A stretch of DNA of 64,000 bases. Origin: Thermosynechococcus vestitus BP-1. GTDB lineage: Bacteria; Cyanobacteriota; Cyanobacteriia; Thermosynechococcales; Thermosynechococcaceae. Of this stretch, positions 46,286-56,677 are shown piece by piece (position 1 is the stretch's first letter; the number at the start of each line of letters is the position of its first letter). The stretch is from the NCBI RefSeq assembly GCF_000011345.1, contig NC_004113.1, forward strand, positions 1 through 64,000. The letters are read 5' to 3'. The translations under genes were made by a program, and so were the position numbers. Below the pieces are notes generated by a model. The model was given only the letters and a program-made list of their open reading frames with translations, did not search any database and had not been told where the DNA came from.

Positions 46286-49024
46286 ATGACCCTAGGGCTA
46301 ACTCCAAAATTCGTTAAAATTTTCTTATTTGTTGGCTTGATGCTCTTGAGTACCAGTTTGGCTGTGATTTTTCCCCTGAACTCGGTAGAAGGACTCGGTA
46401 GTGGCGTGACCAAAACGGTCTTAGACAATGGCCTGACCGTTCTCATTAAGGAAATTCCCACGGCGCCCGTTGTGAGTTTGCAGGTGTGGTATCGCGTGGG
46501 GTCTCGCCATGAACCTAAGGGAGAAAACGGAATTGCTCACCAGCTAGAGCATCTGATGTTTAAGGGGACCCAAAGCCGACCCGTGCAATTTGGGCAGTTG
46601 TTTTATGCCCTGGGCAGTTCTTCCAATGCCTTTACCAGCTACGACATGACGGCCTACCACCACACGGTGCGTGCTGACCAACTGGAGCCACTGCTGATCC
46701 TTGAAGCGGATCGCCTGCGCCATACCCTCATCACCCCCGATGCCCTTGAAAGTGAAAAGCGGGTGGTGATCTCGGAGCTACAGGGCTATGAAAATAGTCC
46801 TGAATATCGCCTCAGTCGTGCGGTGATGGCGGCCCTCTATCCCAAGCATCCCTACGGCTTGCCAGTGGGGGGAACAGCCAGTGATGTGGAGCAGTTGACG
46901 CTAGCGGCAGTCAAGAGTTTTTATCAGCAGTACTATCGCCCCGATAATGCTGTGGTGGTGATTGCTGGCAATGTTCGGGCCGCGAGGGCACTGGAGCTGG
47001 TCAAGAGCACCTTTGGGGCTATTCCGCAGCCGCCAGAACCTTTGATTTCTCCGCCGCTGCCGCCGCCTGGGGCCGTTTCAGGCCAGCGAATTCGCCTCAG
47101 GGAACCGGGGAGTGCGCCGCTACTACAGATTTTGGTGCCCATCCCGGGGATCACCCATCCGGATCAAGCGGCGTTGGATGTCCTGGATATGCTCCTCAGT
47201 GGCGGCCGCAGTTCGTACTTTTATCAAGAACTGATGGAAACGGGTCAAGCCAGTTCGGCCTACTCCTACGTAGCTGCATTGCAGGAGGGGGGCTGGTTTG
47301 AAATGGGGGCGATCGCCAGCCCCGATCAATCCCTTGAAACCATTGAGCAGAGCATCGGCAAGATGTTGCAGCAACTGGCGGAGCGTCCCCTCAGCCTCGC
47401 TGAATTGCAACGCGCCAAACAACAGCTCAAGGCCAATTTTATTCTCCGCAATCGCGATATTGATGCCCAAGCCAGTCAACTGGCCAACGATGAAACCCTC
47501 ACGGGCGATTACCGCTTTAGCGATCGCCACCTGGCGGCCATTGAAAAGGTCACTGCTGCCGATGTGCAACGGGTGGTGCAGACCTATTTTGGGCGCGATC
47601 GCTGGATTGTTGGGGAATTTATTCCCAGTGAATTTGCCGATGTGGAGCTATCAGGTCGGCCGGCGGTCCAAACCACCGCCCACAATCTGATTGGCGAACC
47701 CGTCGATCCCCAAACCATTGCCGCCTATTTACCCCAAGGAAGCGCCCAGGCTGCCCCGGCGGTCAAAAACAATGGGGTGGAAACCTTTACCCTTGAAAAT
47801 GGTCTGCGGGTGCTCTTACTGGTGGATCGCAGTACCCCCACGGTCACCCTGGCGGGGCGGATTGATGCTGGCACCGCCTATGATCTGCTCACGCAGCCGG
47901 GGGTTGCCAACCTCACCGCTGCCAATTTGCTCAATGGTACCCGCACCAAAACGGCCCTCACCTTAGCTCAAACCCTTGAGGATCGCGGCATTAGCCTTGA
48001 ATTCAGCGCCTTTCGCGACGGAGTTGATGTCGAAGGCTATGCCCTAGCCAGTGAGCTACCCACCCTCTTGGCCACCCTTGGCGAAGTGCTGCAGGAGGCC
48101 ACTTTCCCAGAGGCGGAGTTTAAACTCAGTCAGCAGCGCTACCTAACGGCCCTGGGTCTGGAGGCGGACGATCCTGTGCGCTGGGGGCGCCGCGTTCTGC
48201 AGGAAACCCTCTATCCCGCTCATCATCCGCTGCATCCCTTTGCCACCCCTGAGTCGGTGCAGGCCATTCAACGCCAAGATCTCCTGAATTTTTATCGTGC
48301 CGCCTATCGGCCGGATCGCACGATTTTGACCCTCGTGGGAGATTTTGACCCCCTGGCGGTGCGATCGCGCCTCAAGGACATTTTTGGCCCTTGGCAGCCG
48401 CCAACGGCGCCCCTTTCCCTCACGTTTCCTGCGGTTTCGCCACCCCCGCAAACCCTCTTTCGGAATGCGGTCATTGCCGGTAAAAGCCAAGCAATTACCT
48501 ATTTAGGGACGCCGGGGATCGATCGCCGGCATCCGCGCTTCTATGCGGCAATGCTGATGAATCACATCTTGGGGGGAGATACCCTGGCCAGCCGCTTGGG
48601 CACGGAGATTCGCGATCGCCAGGGGTTAACCTACGGTATCTACAGTTTCTTTACGGCCAGTCGTCAGGCTGGACCTTTCATGATTCAGTTGCAAACTGCC
48701 CCCGAAGATACCGCCAAGGCCATTCAGGCCACGCTGCAACTGCTGCGGGAGGCACGCCGCCAGGGATTCACTGCTGCTGAACTGGAGGCGGCCAAGCGGA
48801 GCCTCAGTAACACTTATCTAGTGGAGTTGGCCAATGTGGATGTGGTGGCACGGACGCTGTTGGCAAATGCCAGTGTGGATTTACCGCCGCAGGAATTGCA
48901 ACAGTTTAGCGATCGCCTGCAGCAGGTGAGCTTGGCGGAGGTCAATCAAGCGCTGCGAGAGCTGATTGATCCGGAGCGACTGGTCATTGTCACTGCCGGA
49001 CCTGCCGTTTCCTTTAGCCCCTAA
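46286..49024 (+). CDS. M16 family metalloprotease, tandem-domain
   Basis: 912 residues from the ATG at 46286, with an N-terminal hydrophobic anchor or signal (FVKIFLFVGLMLLSTSLAVI). The first half carries the inverted zinc motif HQLEH within GIAHQLEHLMFKG and the later metal glutamate in SEKRVVISELQG. The second half (~residues 500-910) has the same fold without the zinc site. This layout is that of periplasmic pitrilysin-like processing proteases of cyanobacteria. The substrate is unknown. ccdA follows after 4 nt. Confidence 0.92.
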   Translation: MTLGLTPKFVKIFLFVGLMLLSTSLAVIFPLNSVEGLGSGVTKTVLDNGLTVLIKEIPTAPVVSLQVWYRVGSRHEPKGENGIAHQLEHLMFKGTQSRPVQFGQLFYALGSSSNAFTSYDMTAYHHTVRADQLEPLLILEADRLRHTLITPDALESEKRVVISELQGYENSPEYRLSRAVMAALYPKHPYGLPVGGTASDVEQLTLAAVKSFYQQYYRPDNAVVVIAGNVRAARALELVKSTFGAIPQPPEPLISPPLPPPGAVSGQRIRLREPGSAPLLQILVPIPGITHPDQAALDVLDMLLSGGRSSYFYQELMETGQASSAYSYVAALQEGGWFEMGAIASPDQSLETIEQSIGKMLQQLAERPLSLAELQRAKQQLKANFILRNRDIDAQASQLANDETLTGDYRFSDRHLAAIEKVTAADVQRVVQTYFGRDRWIVGEFIPSEFADVELSGRPAVQTTAHNLIGEPVDPQTIAAYLPQGSAQAAPAVKNNGVETFTLENGLRVLLLVDRSTPTVTLAGRIDAGTAYDLLTQPGVANLTAANLLNGTRTKTALTLAQTLEDRGISLEFSAFRDGVDVEGYALASELPTLLATLGEVLQEATFPEAEFKLSQQRYLTALGLEADDPVRWGRRVLQETLYPAHHPLHPFATPESVQAIQRQDLLNFYRAAYRPDRTILTLVGDFDPLAVRSRLKDIFGPWQPPTAPLSLTFPAVSPPPQTLFRNAVIAGKSQAITYLGTPGIDRRHPRFYAAMLMNHILGGDTLASRLGTEIRDRQGLTYGIYSFFTASRQAGPFMIQLQTAPEDTAKAIQATLQLLREARRQGFTAAELEAAKRSLSNTYLVELANVDVVARTLLANASVDLPPQELQQFSDRLQQVSLAEVNQALRELIDPERLVIVTAGPAVSFSP

Positions 49025-49028
49025 GACC

Positions 49029-49751
49029 ATGGCCAGCCTTAGCCTAGGACTCTACCAACTGGAACAGTGGGCCGACCAATGGGTGACCGGTCAACTCCGG
49101 GATCTGACGCCCATCAGTGGCGGTATCGTCTTTTTGGCAGGACTGCTCACCAGTCTCACCCCCTGTACCCTCTCCATGCTGCCGATTACGGTGGGTTATA
49201 TCGCCGGCTATGCCAGCAAGCAAAATAGCTCCGGGTTGCGCCAGTCCCTTTGGTTTGCCCTGGGTCTTGCCACCACCTTAACGGTCTTGGGGATAACAGC
49301 GACCTTGGCGGGACGCATCTACGGTCAGGTGGGCTGGGGATTGACCCTGGGGGTCAGTTTGGTGGCGATCCTCATGGGGTTGAATTTGCTCGATGCCTTG
49401 CCCCTCAGCTTTCCCCGCAGTCGCTTCCTAGAGGAACTGCCGGATCGTGTCCCTGCCAGCTTACAGGCGTATACCCTAGGAGCCACCTTTGGCATCGTTG
49501 CTGCCCCCTGTAGCACACCGGTTTTGGCAACGCTCTTGGCGTGGGTGGCCACCACCCAAAACCTCTGGGTGGGGGCAGGTTTGCTCTTGGCCTACACAAC
49601 GGGTTATGTCGTCCCCCTGATGATCGTGGGTACCTTTAGTGGCGCCCTCCAAAAGCTACTGGCCCTGCGGCAGTGGTCGGGTTGGATCACCAGAATCAGT
49701 GGCGTGCTCCTCATTGCCTTTGGGGTGATTGCTTTGGCCACTCGGTTGTAG
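49029..49751 (+). CDS. ccdA: CcdA/DsbD-like thiol electron transporter
   Basis: 240 residues, six transmembrane helices. The two reactive cysteines are in LLTSLTPCTLSMLP and GIVAAPCSTPVLA, both after helix breaks with proline as in CcdA. It passes reducing equivalents from cytosolic thioredoxin across the membrane for cytochrome c assembly. The start at 49029 is 4 nt after the M16 stop. A longer frame upstream lies inside the protease gene and is not conserved. Confidence 0.93.
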   Translation: MASLSLGLYQLEQWADQWVTGQLRDLTPISGGIVFLAGLLTSLTPCTLSMLPITVGYIAGYASKQNSSGLRQSLWFALGLATTLTVLGITATLAGRIYGQVGWGLTLGVSLVAILMGLNLLDALPLSFPRSRFLEELPDRVPASLQAYTLGATFGIVAAPCSTPVLATLLAWVATTQNLWVGAGLLLAYTTGYVVPLMIVGTFSGALQKLLALRQWSGWITRISGVLLIAFGVIALATRL

Positions 49752-50146
49752 CGATCGCTCCCCTTCAGATTTTCTTTCCATTGATTCGGCTGGGAGAAAC
49801 TCCCAGCACTGACCCCCCTTAGGAGGTGCTCTGGAGTGACTATGGCACAACCCATTTTCAAGCATCTAGTCCTGATCATTATTTTGTTTTTGTAAAATTT
49901 TTAGATCCGCGGCTGCCTAGGGGCGCAATCTCTCTCTAGGACTGGTTTTCCAGAAAATTCAAGCACCTCTAAATCTGCCAGAAACTGCCCTAGGCCTGAC
50001 GGTGTCGGAGGTTGCTAAAATCTTGGAGCGGAGAGAATATTTTTGTCCGGAGGTGCTTGATCGACTGCCGTTGGACCCGCGATCGCCACCCCAGGGAGGA
50101 AGCCTCTATACTAGGATGTTGACCCTCTGGCGATCTGGTTTGCCCC
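49752..50146. other. Intergenic region with short unexplained open frames
   Basis: Contains a CTGGGAGAAACTCCCAG hairpin at 49789-49805 (possible ccdA terminator, without a T tract), a 17-codon frame at 49842-49895 starting MAQPIFKHLV with GGAGTG upstream, and a frame open from 49921 to 50169 with no ATG that reads LGLTVSEVAKILERREYFCP. Neither frame is recognised. Confidence 0.4.
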
Positions 50147-50169
50147 ATGAGCTTGCTCGAAGTCTCTGA
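50002..50169 (+). CDS. Doubtful short reading frame before the livF-type gene
   Basis: From a GTG at 50002 the frame gives 55 residues: VSEVAKILERREYFCPEVLD, then RLPLDPRSPPQGG and an end overlapping the ATPase gene start by 23 nt. The amino-acid pattern (amphipathic helix, EYFCPEVLDRLPLDP) looks coding-like and the frame stays open back to 49921. There is no Shine-Dalgarno sequence. It may be the 3' remnant of a gene whose start was lost, a small real gene, or chance. Confidence 0.3.
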   Translation: MSEVAKILERREYFCPEVLDRLPLDPRSPPQGGSLYTRMLTLWRSGLPHELARSL

Positions 50170-50869
50170 TGTCTATGCCGGCTATATTCCCGACGTGGAT
50201 ATTTTACGGGGGGTGAATTTTCGCCTCGAAGCCGGGGAGCTTGTGGCGGTCATTGGGCCCAATGGCGCCGGAAAATCCACATTGGCAAAAACGATTGCTG
50301 GTTTGCTGAGACCCCGCCTTGGCACCATTACCCTCGCCGGAGAAGATATTACTTACCTGCGTCCCAACCAAATTGTTAAAAAGGGCATCGGTTACGTGCC
50401 GCAAATTGCTAATGTGTTCCCCTCCCTCACCATTGAAGAAAATCTGGAGATGGGAGCCTTTATCAAAAGCGGCAACCTCAAAGGACTCAAGGGGCGCGTC
50501 TATGAAACCTTTCCCCGTTTGGCTGAGCGCCGTCACCAACGGGCGGGTACCCTTTCTGGCGGCGAACGGCAAATGCTGGCCATGGGACGTGCCATGATGC
50601 TCGATCCCCAAATTATGGTCTTGGATGAGCCCTCTGCTGCTCTTTCCCCAGCGCTGGTCAATGATGTCTTTGCCAAAATCAAAGAAATTAATGCCCAGGG
50701 CACCGCGATTATCCTCGTGGAGCAAAACGCCCGCAAAGCCCTTGCCATGAGCGATCGCGGATACGTCCTAGAAATGGGGAAAGATCGCTATGAAGGACTG
50801 GGCAGCGAATTACTCAATGACCCCAAAGTGGGGGAACTCTACCTCGGAATTGTGCGGGCAGAGCCTTAG
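50147..50869 (+). CDS. livF: Branched-chain/neutral amino acid-type ABC transporter ATPase (LivF family)
   Basis: 240 residues. Walker A is GPNGAGKST, the signature [14 protein letters not shown] and Walker [12 protein letters not shown]. The C-terminal VEQNARKAL and [12 protein letters not shown]-like end are typical of LivF/NatE. In cyanobacteria these ATPases serve neutral amino acid (N-I) or urea uptake; the [11 protein letters not shown] start fits the amino-acid group. Partner genes are not adjacent, which is usual for the dispersed nat genes. Confidence 0.88.
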   Translation: MSLLEVSDVYAGYIPDVDILRGVNFRLEAGELVAVIGPNGAGKSTLAKTIAGLLRPRLGTITLAGEDITYLRPNQIVKKGIGYVPQIANVFPSLTIEENLEMGAFIKSGNLKGLKGRVYETFPRLAERRHQRAGTLSGGERQMLAMGRAMMLDPQIMVLDEPSAALSPALVNDVFAKIKEINAQGTAIILVEQNARKALAMSDRGYVLEMGKDRYEGLGSELLNDPKVGELYLGIVRAEP

Positions 50870-51441
50870 GGCGCTGGGCTAAAAATGGCCGTTTCAAGAG
50901 CAATCAGGCTTTTTTCTAGATCATCATTGACAATTTGCACATCAAATTCTGGGGCAGCCGCAATTTCCGTTTCTGCTTGAGCTAAACGGCGGGCGATCGC
51001 CTCCTCACTGTCTTGGCCACGGCTGCGCAGGCGGTGTTCCAGTTCTGCTAAAGATGGCGGCAAAATAAAAATGTGACGCGCTTGGGGATAGGATTGGCGC
51101 ACTTGACGTGCCCCTTGCAGTTCAATTTCAAGGATCACGGTTTTCCCTTGGGCAATGAGTTGAACCAGTGGCTGGCGCGGTGTGCCGTAGTAATGACCTG
51201 CAAACTCCGCCCATTCCAAGAGTTGGCCAGCGGCAATCATGGCCTTAAATTCTTCCACAGAAACAAAATAGTAATCCACCCCTGCCACCTCCGTAGGGCG
51301 CGGCGGCCGGGTCGTCGCCGAAACCGAAAGTGCCAGTTCCGGATGTCGCTGCCGCAGTTGCCGTAGGAGCGTCCCTTTGCCAACACCACTGGGGCCAGTA
51401 ATCACAATGAGTTGTCCGGGCTGGGGCGTTGCACTGGTCAT
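50866..51441 (-). CDS. gmk: Guanylate kinase
   Basis: 191 residues. The P-loop is [11 protein letters not shown], followed by [21 protein letters not shown] and [13 protein letters not shown], all characteristic of GMP kinase. It converts GMP to GDP with ATP. The start at 51441 gives a normal N terminus with a few extra residues. It overlaps the 3' end of the LivF-type gene by 4 nt on the opposite strand and is divergent from exbD. Confidence 0.95.
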   Translation of the reverse strand: MTSATPQPGQLIVITGPSGVGKGTLLRQLRQRHPELALSVSATTRPPRPTEVAGVDYYFVSVEEFKAMIAAGQLLEWAEFAGHYYGTPRQPLVQLIAQGKTVILEIELQGARQVRQSYPQARHIFILPPSLAELEHRLRSRGQDSEEAIARRLAQAETEIAAAPEFDVQIVNDDLEKSLIALETAIFSPAP

Positions 51442-51517
51442 AACTGCATGGGTGGGAAACTTTTTGATCCTACTGTGTTTGCTCAGAGTTTTATCATTAA
51501 GGCAACGTGGTTGAGGA

Positions 51518-52021
51518 ATGGCCGTGAAGATTCATCTGCCCACTGAAAGTGACAATGTCCGCATTGAAATGCTGCCCCTAATTGACGTGGTCTTTTGTAT
51601 TCTCACGTTCTTTATTTTGGCGGCGGTGAGTCTGACGCGGCAGCAGGCGATTACCTTGAATCTCCCTAAAGCGAGCACTAGCCAAGCCCAGTTGCAAAAG
51701 ATGTTCGTGGTGAGCATTGATCCGGCAGGCCAACTCTTTGTCGATAAAGACCCCGTCAACCGCAGTGAACTCTATCAACGCTTGGCCACATACTTGAAAA
51801 CCCATCCAGAGGGACTCGTGATTTTACGGGCGTCGCAGGTGGTCAGTTACAACGAAGTCATCCAAGTCTTGGATCTCCTGCGATCCCTAGGGGGCAATCG
51901 GGTGGCCTTGGCCACTCAACCCGTTGAACGGCCGGTGCTGAGCACGGAGGCCCCCCCTAGCAGCCCTAACCCCCTCCCCTCGCTACCGGCTAACGAGCAA
52001 CCCCTACCCTCCAACCCATAG
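51518..52021 (+). CDS. exbD: ExbD/TolR-family biopolymer transport protein
   Basis: 167 residues. A short cytosolic N terminus is followed by one transmembrane helix ([20 protein letters not shown]) with the conserved Asp of the proton path at its start. A periplasmic domain and a proline/serine-rich tail follow ([20 protein letters not shown]). ExbD works with ExbB to couple proton flow to outer-membrane import. No exbB is adjacent, so the partner lies elsewhere. era follows after 9 nt. Confidence 0.88.
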   Translation: MAVKIHLPTESDNVRIEMLPLIDVVFCILTFFILAAVSLTRQQAITLNLPKASTSQAQLQKMFVVSIDPAGQLFVDKDPVNRSELYQRLATYLKTHPEGLVILRASQVVSYNEVIQVLDLLRSLGGNRVALATQPVERPVLSTEAPPSSPNPLPSLPANEQPLPSNP

Positions 52022-52030
52022 GCTGCTACC

Positions 52031-52954
52031 ATGGAAGCGATTGCCAGTATTCCTGTGGCCCCGGCGGGCTTTCGCTCTGGCTTTGTGGCCTTAGTCGGTC
52101 GTCCCAACGTCGGTAAGTCCACGCTCTTCAACCATCTCCTGGGGCAAAAGGTAGCCATTACCTCGCCTGTGGCGCAAACCACCCGCAATCGCTTACGAGG
52201 CATTCTGACAACGGCAACAGCGCAATTTATCTTTGTGGATACACCGGGCATCCATAAGCCCCACCATCGCCTTGGGGAAGTGCTGGTGCACAATGCCAAA
52301 GGTGTTCTCAAGCGGGTGGATGCCATTGTCTTTGTGGTGGATGCTGCCAGTCCGCCGGGTCGGGGCGATCGCTACGTGGCGGATCTCCTGACAACGACCC
52401 CCGCTCCCGTTCTGATGGCCATCAATAAAATTGACCTACTGCCCCCAGAGGCGCGGGAACAGCGGCAACAGGACTATCAAACCCTTGGGCCTTGGCCAGC
52501 CTATCCCTGCTCAGCACTCACTGGCGAGGGAGTTGGTTTGCTACAATCGGCGATCGCAGCGCAGTTGCCCCTTGGTCCCTATTACTATCCGCCAGACATG
52601 GTCACCGATCAGCCGGAGCGATTCATCATGGCGGAATTAATCCGTGAGCAAATTTTGCACCACACGCGCGAGGAAGTCCCCCATTCAGTCGCCGTGACGA
52701 TTGAACAGGTGCAGCAGGAGCGCAACCTCACTCGGGTACACGCGGTGATTTATGTGGAGCGTCCAACGCAAAAGGCTATCATTATCGGCCAAGGGGGTCA
52801 GTTGCTCAAACAAATTGGCACCGCTGCCCGCCAAGAAATTGAAACCCTCATTGGTGGCAAGATCTATCTAGAACTGTTTGTCAAGGTGCGTCCCCGCTGG
52901 CGACAGGATCGGTTGCGCTTAGCGGAGTTAGGCTATCGCATTGAGAAGGATTGA
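52031..52954 (+). CDS. era: GTPase Era
   Basis: 307 residues. G motifs: [12 protein letters not shown] (G1), DTPGIH (G3), NKIDL (G4) and CSALTGEG (G5). A C-terminal KH domain contains [14 protein letters not shown] and binds the 3' end of 16S rRNA. Era couples 30S maturation to growth. It sits between exbD and ureG on the same strand; ureG starts 4 nt after its stop. Confidence 0.95.
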   Translation: MEAIASIPVAPAGFRSGFVALVGRPNVGKSTLFNHLLGQKVAITSPVAQTTRNRLRGILTTATAQFIFVDTPGIHKPHHRLGEVLVHNAKGVLKRVDAIVFVVDAASPPGRGDRYVADLLTTTPAPVLMAINKIDLLPPEAREQRQQDYQTLGPWPAYPCSALTGEGVGLLQSAIAAQLPLGPYYYPPDMVTDQPERFIMAELIREQILHHTREEVPHSVAVTIEQVQQERNLTRVHAVIYVERPTQKAIIIGQGGQLLKQIGTAARQEIETLIGGKIYLELFVKVRPRWRQDRLRLAELGYRIEKD

Positions 52955-52958
52955 GAAC

Positions 52959-53561
52959 ATGGAGACAGTATTGCGAGTCGGTGTGGCAGGGCCCGTGGGT
53001 TCAGGTAAAACCGCGCTTGTGGATGCGCTTTGTAAAGCCTTGCGCGATCGCTATCGCCTAGCGGTTGTGACGAATGATATTTACACCCAAGAGGATGCTC
53101 AGTTTTTGGTGCGCTCCCAAGCCCTTCCCCCAGAGCGAATTCTGGGCGTTGAGACCGGCGGATGTCCCCACACCGCCATTCGGGAAGATGCCTCCCTCAA
53201 TCTGGCGGCCATTCAGCAATTGGAAACGGCTTTTCGGCCTTTGGATTTGATTTTTGTCGAGAGTGGTGGCGATAATTTGGCTGCGACCTTTAGCCCAGAA
53301 CTGGTGGATTTGACAATTTACGTGATTGATGTGGCTGCCGGCGATAAAATTCCTCGGAAAGGCGGGCCTGGCATTACCAAGTCGGATTTATTGGTGATTA
53401 ATAAAATTGACCTTGCCCCCTATGTGGGCGCTGATTTAGAGGTCATGAAACGGGACACCCTAAAAATGCGCGGCGATCGCCCCTATGTGATGACGAACTT
53501 GAAAACTGGCCTTGGGCTAGATCAGGTGATTGCTTTTCTCACAGTCCACTTAGCCGCCTAA
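52959..53561 (+). CDS. ureG: Urease accessory GTPase
   Basis: 200 residues from the ATG at 52959 ([20 protein letters not shown]). The P-loop is GPVGSGKT; nickel-binding CPH is in [31 protein letters not shown] and NKIDLAP follow. UreG supplies GTP hydrolysis for nickel delivery to the urease active site encoded by ureC at 2.8 kb. It is placed behind era with a 4-nt gap and separated from all other urease genes in view. Confidence 0.96.
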   Translation: METVLRVGVAGPVGSGKTALVDALCKALRDRYRLAVVTNDIYTQEDAQFLVRSQALPPERILGVETGGCPHTAIREDASLNLAAIQQLETAFRPLDLIFVESGGDNLAATFSPELVDLTIYVIDVAAGDKIPRKGGPGITKSDLLVINKIDLAPYVGADLEVMKRDTLKMRGDRPYVMTNLKTGLGLDQVIAFLTVHLAA

Positions 53562-53675
53562 ATGTCATCCCCCAGAATTTGACCCAACCCACAAACAGTG
53601 ACTGATCATCATCACTGCTACTGCAACAATTTGCCCGTTAAAATCGTCGTATCAGTGTCATCAGGTAGGAAAGGG

Positions 53676-54584
53676 ATGATGAACGACGCATGGGTGAGGG
53701 GCGCAATGGTAGGAGCAACGGGGTTAGTGGTCATGGCTCTACCCGCAGTGGCTCAAGTCCAACCCCGCAGTGGTGAAGAAATTAACGAGATTGCCCGCAA
53801 CATCACGGTGCTCATTGTGGGAAAAGATTCCCACGGTTCTGGTGCGATCATTTCCCGGTCCGGTTCGACCTACTATGTGCTCACGGCAAAGCACGTTGTC
53901 AATCGTAAGGATAATTACCGTGTGATTCCCATTGATCAGCAGGCCTACGCCGTTGATTTTAATAAGATTAAATTTTTGCCGAATACCGATTTAGCGATCG
54001 TGGAATTCACGAGTGAAAAGAAAGACTATCAGGTAGCGACGCTAACAAACTCTGACTTTGTCAAGGAAGGGTCGCAGGTCTTTGTCTCTGGATGGCCGCA
54101 GCCGGGAGGCAGTGGTCAGTTAGTGCGGCAGTTTACCGATGGTCGTATCTCTGGCTTTTTGATTGAACCCATCGATGGCTACAAAATGATCTACACCAAT
54201 GTGACCCGTCGTGGCATGAGTGGTGGTCCTGTCTTGGATAGTGCAGGGCGTGTGGTTGGGGTTCATGGTCTTGGCGATACAGAAGACCCCCGCTCCCTGG
54301 AGCGCCAGGGCTTGAATCCAGAGGCGGCAGCCAGCATTGCCAGATTGATTAAGCCGGGGTTTAATTACGCGATTCCCATTAACACTTTTTTGGCGGGTGC
54401 GCCAGCGGCGGGTGTATTCCTGTCCCTGCAAGTGGATAATCAGGCGATCGCCAGCGGCACTGCTCCTGTGGTTGTGACTGTACCGAGTCAACCCGATAGT
54501 CGCGATCGCATTGAGAACATCAATTTAATTTTGAATGCGGTCAATACGGGTGTGGATGTCCTCCGTAGCATCTTTCCTTTCTAG
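53676..54584 (+). CDS. Secreted trypsin-like serine protease
   Basis: 302 residues from the ATG at 53676; the next codon is also ATG. Signal peptide: MVGATGLVVMALPAVAQ. The chymotrypsin-fold triad is visible as His in VLTAKHVVN, Asp in LPNTDLAIVEF and Ser in RGMSGGPVLD. No PDZ domain follows, unlike the Deg protease at 1.4 kb. It acts in the periplasm or outside the cell. A DUF928 gene follows on the same strand after 83 nt. Confidence 0.87.
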   Translation: MMNDAWVRGAMVGATGLVVMALPAVAQVQPRSGEEINEIARNITVLIVGKDSHGSGAIISRSGSTYYVLTAKHVVNRKDNYRVIPIDQQAYAVDFNKIKFLPNTDLAIVEFTSEKKDYQVATLTNSDFVKEGSQVFVSGWPQPGGSGQLVRQFTDGRISGFLIEPIDGYKMIYTNVTRRGMSGGPVLDSAGRVVGVHGLGDTEDPRSLERQGLNPEAAASIARLIKPGFNYAIPINTFLAGAPAAGVFLSLQVDNQAIASGTAPVVVTVPSQPDSRDRIENINLILNAVNTGVDVLRSIFPF

Positions 54585-54667
54585 ACCTTTGAGAAAACCT
54601 TCCAATGACCGGTTGAACTGAGTCCCTATTCATTGCCTGTTCATGTTCAATTGTGAGGATTAAGGAC

Positions 54668-55396
54668 ATGGCTATTCAATTTGGCATCCGCCCCGTTGCC
54701 GTTCCCCTAAGTTTGGCAGCAGTGATGATTCCAGCGATCGCCCATGCCTCTTGGGCAAGTTATCGTCCACCAGCCAACATTGGCCGCCCTGGTAATCGTG
54801 AGGGAGCCGCAACGCGAATTGCCCGTCCCATGCTGCTGCGGGAGAGTACCGGTGATACCGAAAGCTGTCTGACTGAGCCAAAGCAAACCGTGGTTGCCCT
54901 CGTGCCCAGGGATAACAATGGCCTCAGTAGCACACCCACTCCCACCCTCTATAGCTTCATTCCCGCCAATAGGGGAGCAACCCTAACCCTGACGCTGCGG
55001 GCTCCCCAAGGTACAGAAGTCTATCGCCAAGAGCGTCCAGCCCCCACGGCAGCAGGCATTATTGGCTGGCCCGTGGAGAATGTCTCCCTCAAAAGTGGTG
55101 TGGATTACCAGTGGCAACTGACTCTCACTTGCACCAATGGCACCACGGTCCTCAAAACCGTCAGTTGGTTTCGACCGGTGCCCTTATCCCAAAGCCAACA
55201 GCAGCGAATTGTCCAAGCTAAAGATGCGGTGGATGCCTTTGCCATGGCAGGCTACTGGTACGATGCCCTCAATCAACTCGCTAAACAACGCCTAGCGCAG
55301 CCGGAGAATGCCCAACTCCAGCAAAAATGGCAAGCCCTCTTACAGTCTTCCCCTGTCCAGTTGAGTAACGTGGCAGATCAACCCCTCCTGCCTTGA
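54668..55396 (+). CDS. DUF928-family secreted protein
   Basis: 242 residues from the ATG at 54668, with TGAGGATTAAGGAC upstream. A signal peptide (FGIRPVAVPLSLAAVMIPAIAHA) precedes a domain with ALVPRDNNGLSSTPTPTLYSF and AGIIGWPVEN, matching the cyanobacterial DUF928 pattern, in which an extracellular beta domain is followed by helices (ALNQLAKQRL). Function unknown; the family often sits beside CHAT/TPR genes. It overlaps the convergent SbcD-like gene by 19 nt. Confidence 0.78.
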   Translation: MAIQFGIRPVAVPLSLAAVMIPAIAHASWASYRPPANIGRPGNREGAATRIARPMLLRESTGDTESCLTEPKQTVVALVPRDNNGLSSTPTPTLYSFIPANRGATLTLTLRAPQGTEVYRQERPAPTAAGIIGWPVENVSLKSGVDYQWQLTLTCTNGTTVLKTVSWFRPVPLSQSQQQRIVQAKDAVDAFAMAGYWYDALNQLAKQRLAQPENAQLQQKWQALLQSSPVQLSNVADQPLLP

Positions 55397-56664
55397 TCCT
55401 CCCAGCCCTCGCTCTCTAGGGAGAGACTTGCTAGCCACTGGTAGAGGTCAGGAATATTGGCATTGGGTTGAAGGAGATCCTCTTTCATGCGCATGAGTGC
55501 CTTGGCCAGGGGTTGGGCGCGATCGCGATACTCGGCAACACTGGCCAGCAAATCCGTAAATACCTGTTCTTCGATCTGGGCGCGAGGGGGTGACGCAGCG
55601 GTCCCATCACGGTAGGTTTGATAGGCCACAGCCGTTGCGGCAAACCCCAGTCGAAAAATAAAGGCCGCCGCTGCCTCTTGCAGTTGCCCTTGGAGCGATC
55701 GCACAGACAACTCACCGCGCTCAAAGCCCACTTCTCCTTTGAGGGTGACTTCAACAATCGCCTCTGCCATGTCTGACCGATGCCGCTGCACCAATTGCTG
55801 GAGTTGGCTCTCCACATCGCTCACGGTGTCACTGGGGGTGAGGGTAAGGGTGTAGCGATGGATGGGACGCTGCCAATAGTCGCGCTTGAGTTCCGCTTGG
55901 GGGGGGCCCTGATCCAGGTTGACCAACAGTACTCCCCGCGGATTTTGCTGCTGATTTTCCTGAATCGAATTGGCCTCAATGGAGCCGGGATTAAAGATCC
56001 AGTCCTCAACGGCATAGTGGCGATGGATATGCCCTAGGGCCAGGTAATCGACACCCGCTTGACGCAGAGGTAGGAGTTCGTTGTAGCGCAATGCCCCTTG
56101 GTAGCGGCAGACTTGCCCCTCAAGACCGTGGTGAAAGAGCAAAATCGTCGCACCAGCAGCGGGGGGCAGCGCCTGAATTTGCCTAGCCAGCTGTTGAATG
56201 GCCCGGGGGGCACTGGCACCATACCACTGGGAACCAATGACGCGCACACCACAGGGAAGATCAACATACCCACCCCGCGCTGTTTCTGGATCCCAGGGCT
56301 GGAGAGTACCTGTCTCGTCGGGTTCCAAAAGATAGAGGTAGTCCTTTTCGCAGAGGTAGCGTAGCCAATTGGACTTGACACCGTAGGGGCAGTTGTCGTG
56401 GTTGCCCTCAATGGCGAGCACTGGAATTCCCGCCGATCGCACCTTATCAAGGACGTATTCCGCCTGATTGAGAATGCCGGGGGTAATCATCCGCTCCTCA
56501 AAGAGATCACCGGCAATCAGAACAAAATCAACCTGCGCCTGGATAGCGTAGGTTTCCAGGGCACTGTCAAAGGCCCTAAAAAAGTCCAGCATGCGGCTGG
56601 GGTTGTCTTGGCGATACTTGTTGTAGCCTAGGTGGACATCGGCAACATGGAGAAACCGCACCAT
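55378..56664 (-). CDS. sbcD: SbcD/Mre11-type DNA repair exonuclease
   Basis: 428 residues from the ATG at 56664 (MVRFLHVADVHLGYNKYRQD). All metallophosphoesterase motifs are there: DVHLG, GDLFEE, GNHDN, HHG and GHIHRH. The C-terminal ~130 residues (cap and Rad50-like binding region) are divergent. It would process DNA ends with an SbcC ATPase, which is not in this window. Some cyanobacteria carry several such nucleases, so the role may differ from E. coli SbcD. Confidence 0.85.
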   Translation of the reverse strand: MVRFLHVADVHLGYNKYRQDNPSRMLDFFRAFDSALETYAIQAQVDFVLIAGDLFEERMITPGILNQAEYVLDKVRSAGIPVLAIEGNHDNCPYGVKSNWLRYLCEKDYLYLLEPDETGTLQPWDPETARGGYVDLPCGVRVIGSQWYGASAPRAIQQLARQIQALPPAAGATILLFHHGLEGQVCRYQGALRYNELLPLRQAGVDYLALGHIHRHYAVEDWIFNPGSIEANSIQENQQQNPRGVLLVNLDQGPPQAELKRDYWQRPIHRYTLTLTPSDTVSDVESQLQQLVQRHRSDMAEAIVEVTLKGEVGFERGELSVRSLQGQLQEAAAAFIFRLGFAATAVAYQTYRDGTAASPPRAQIEEQVFTDLLASVAEYRDRAQPLAKALMRMKEDLLQPNANIPDLYQWLASLSLESEGWEDQGRRG

Positions 56665-56677
56665 TTGACCCTGTCTC

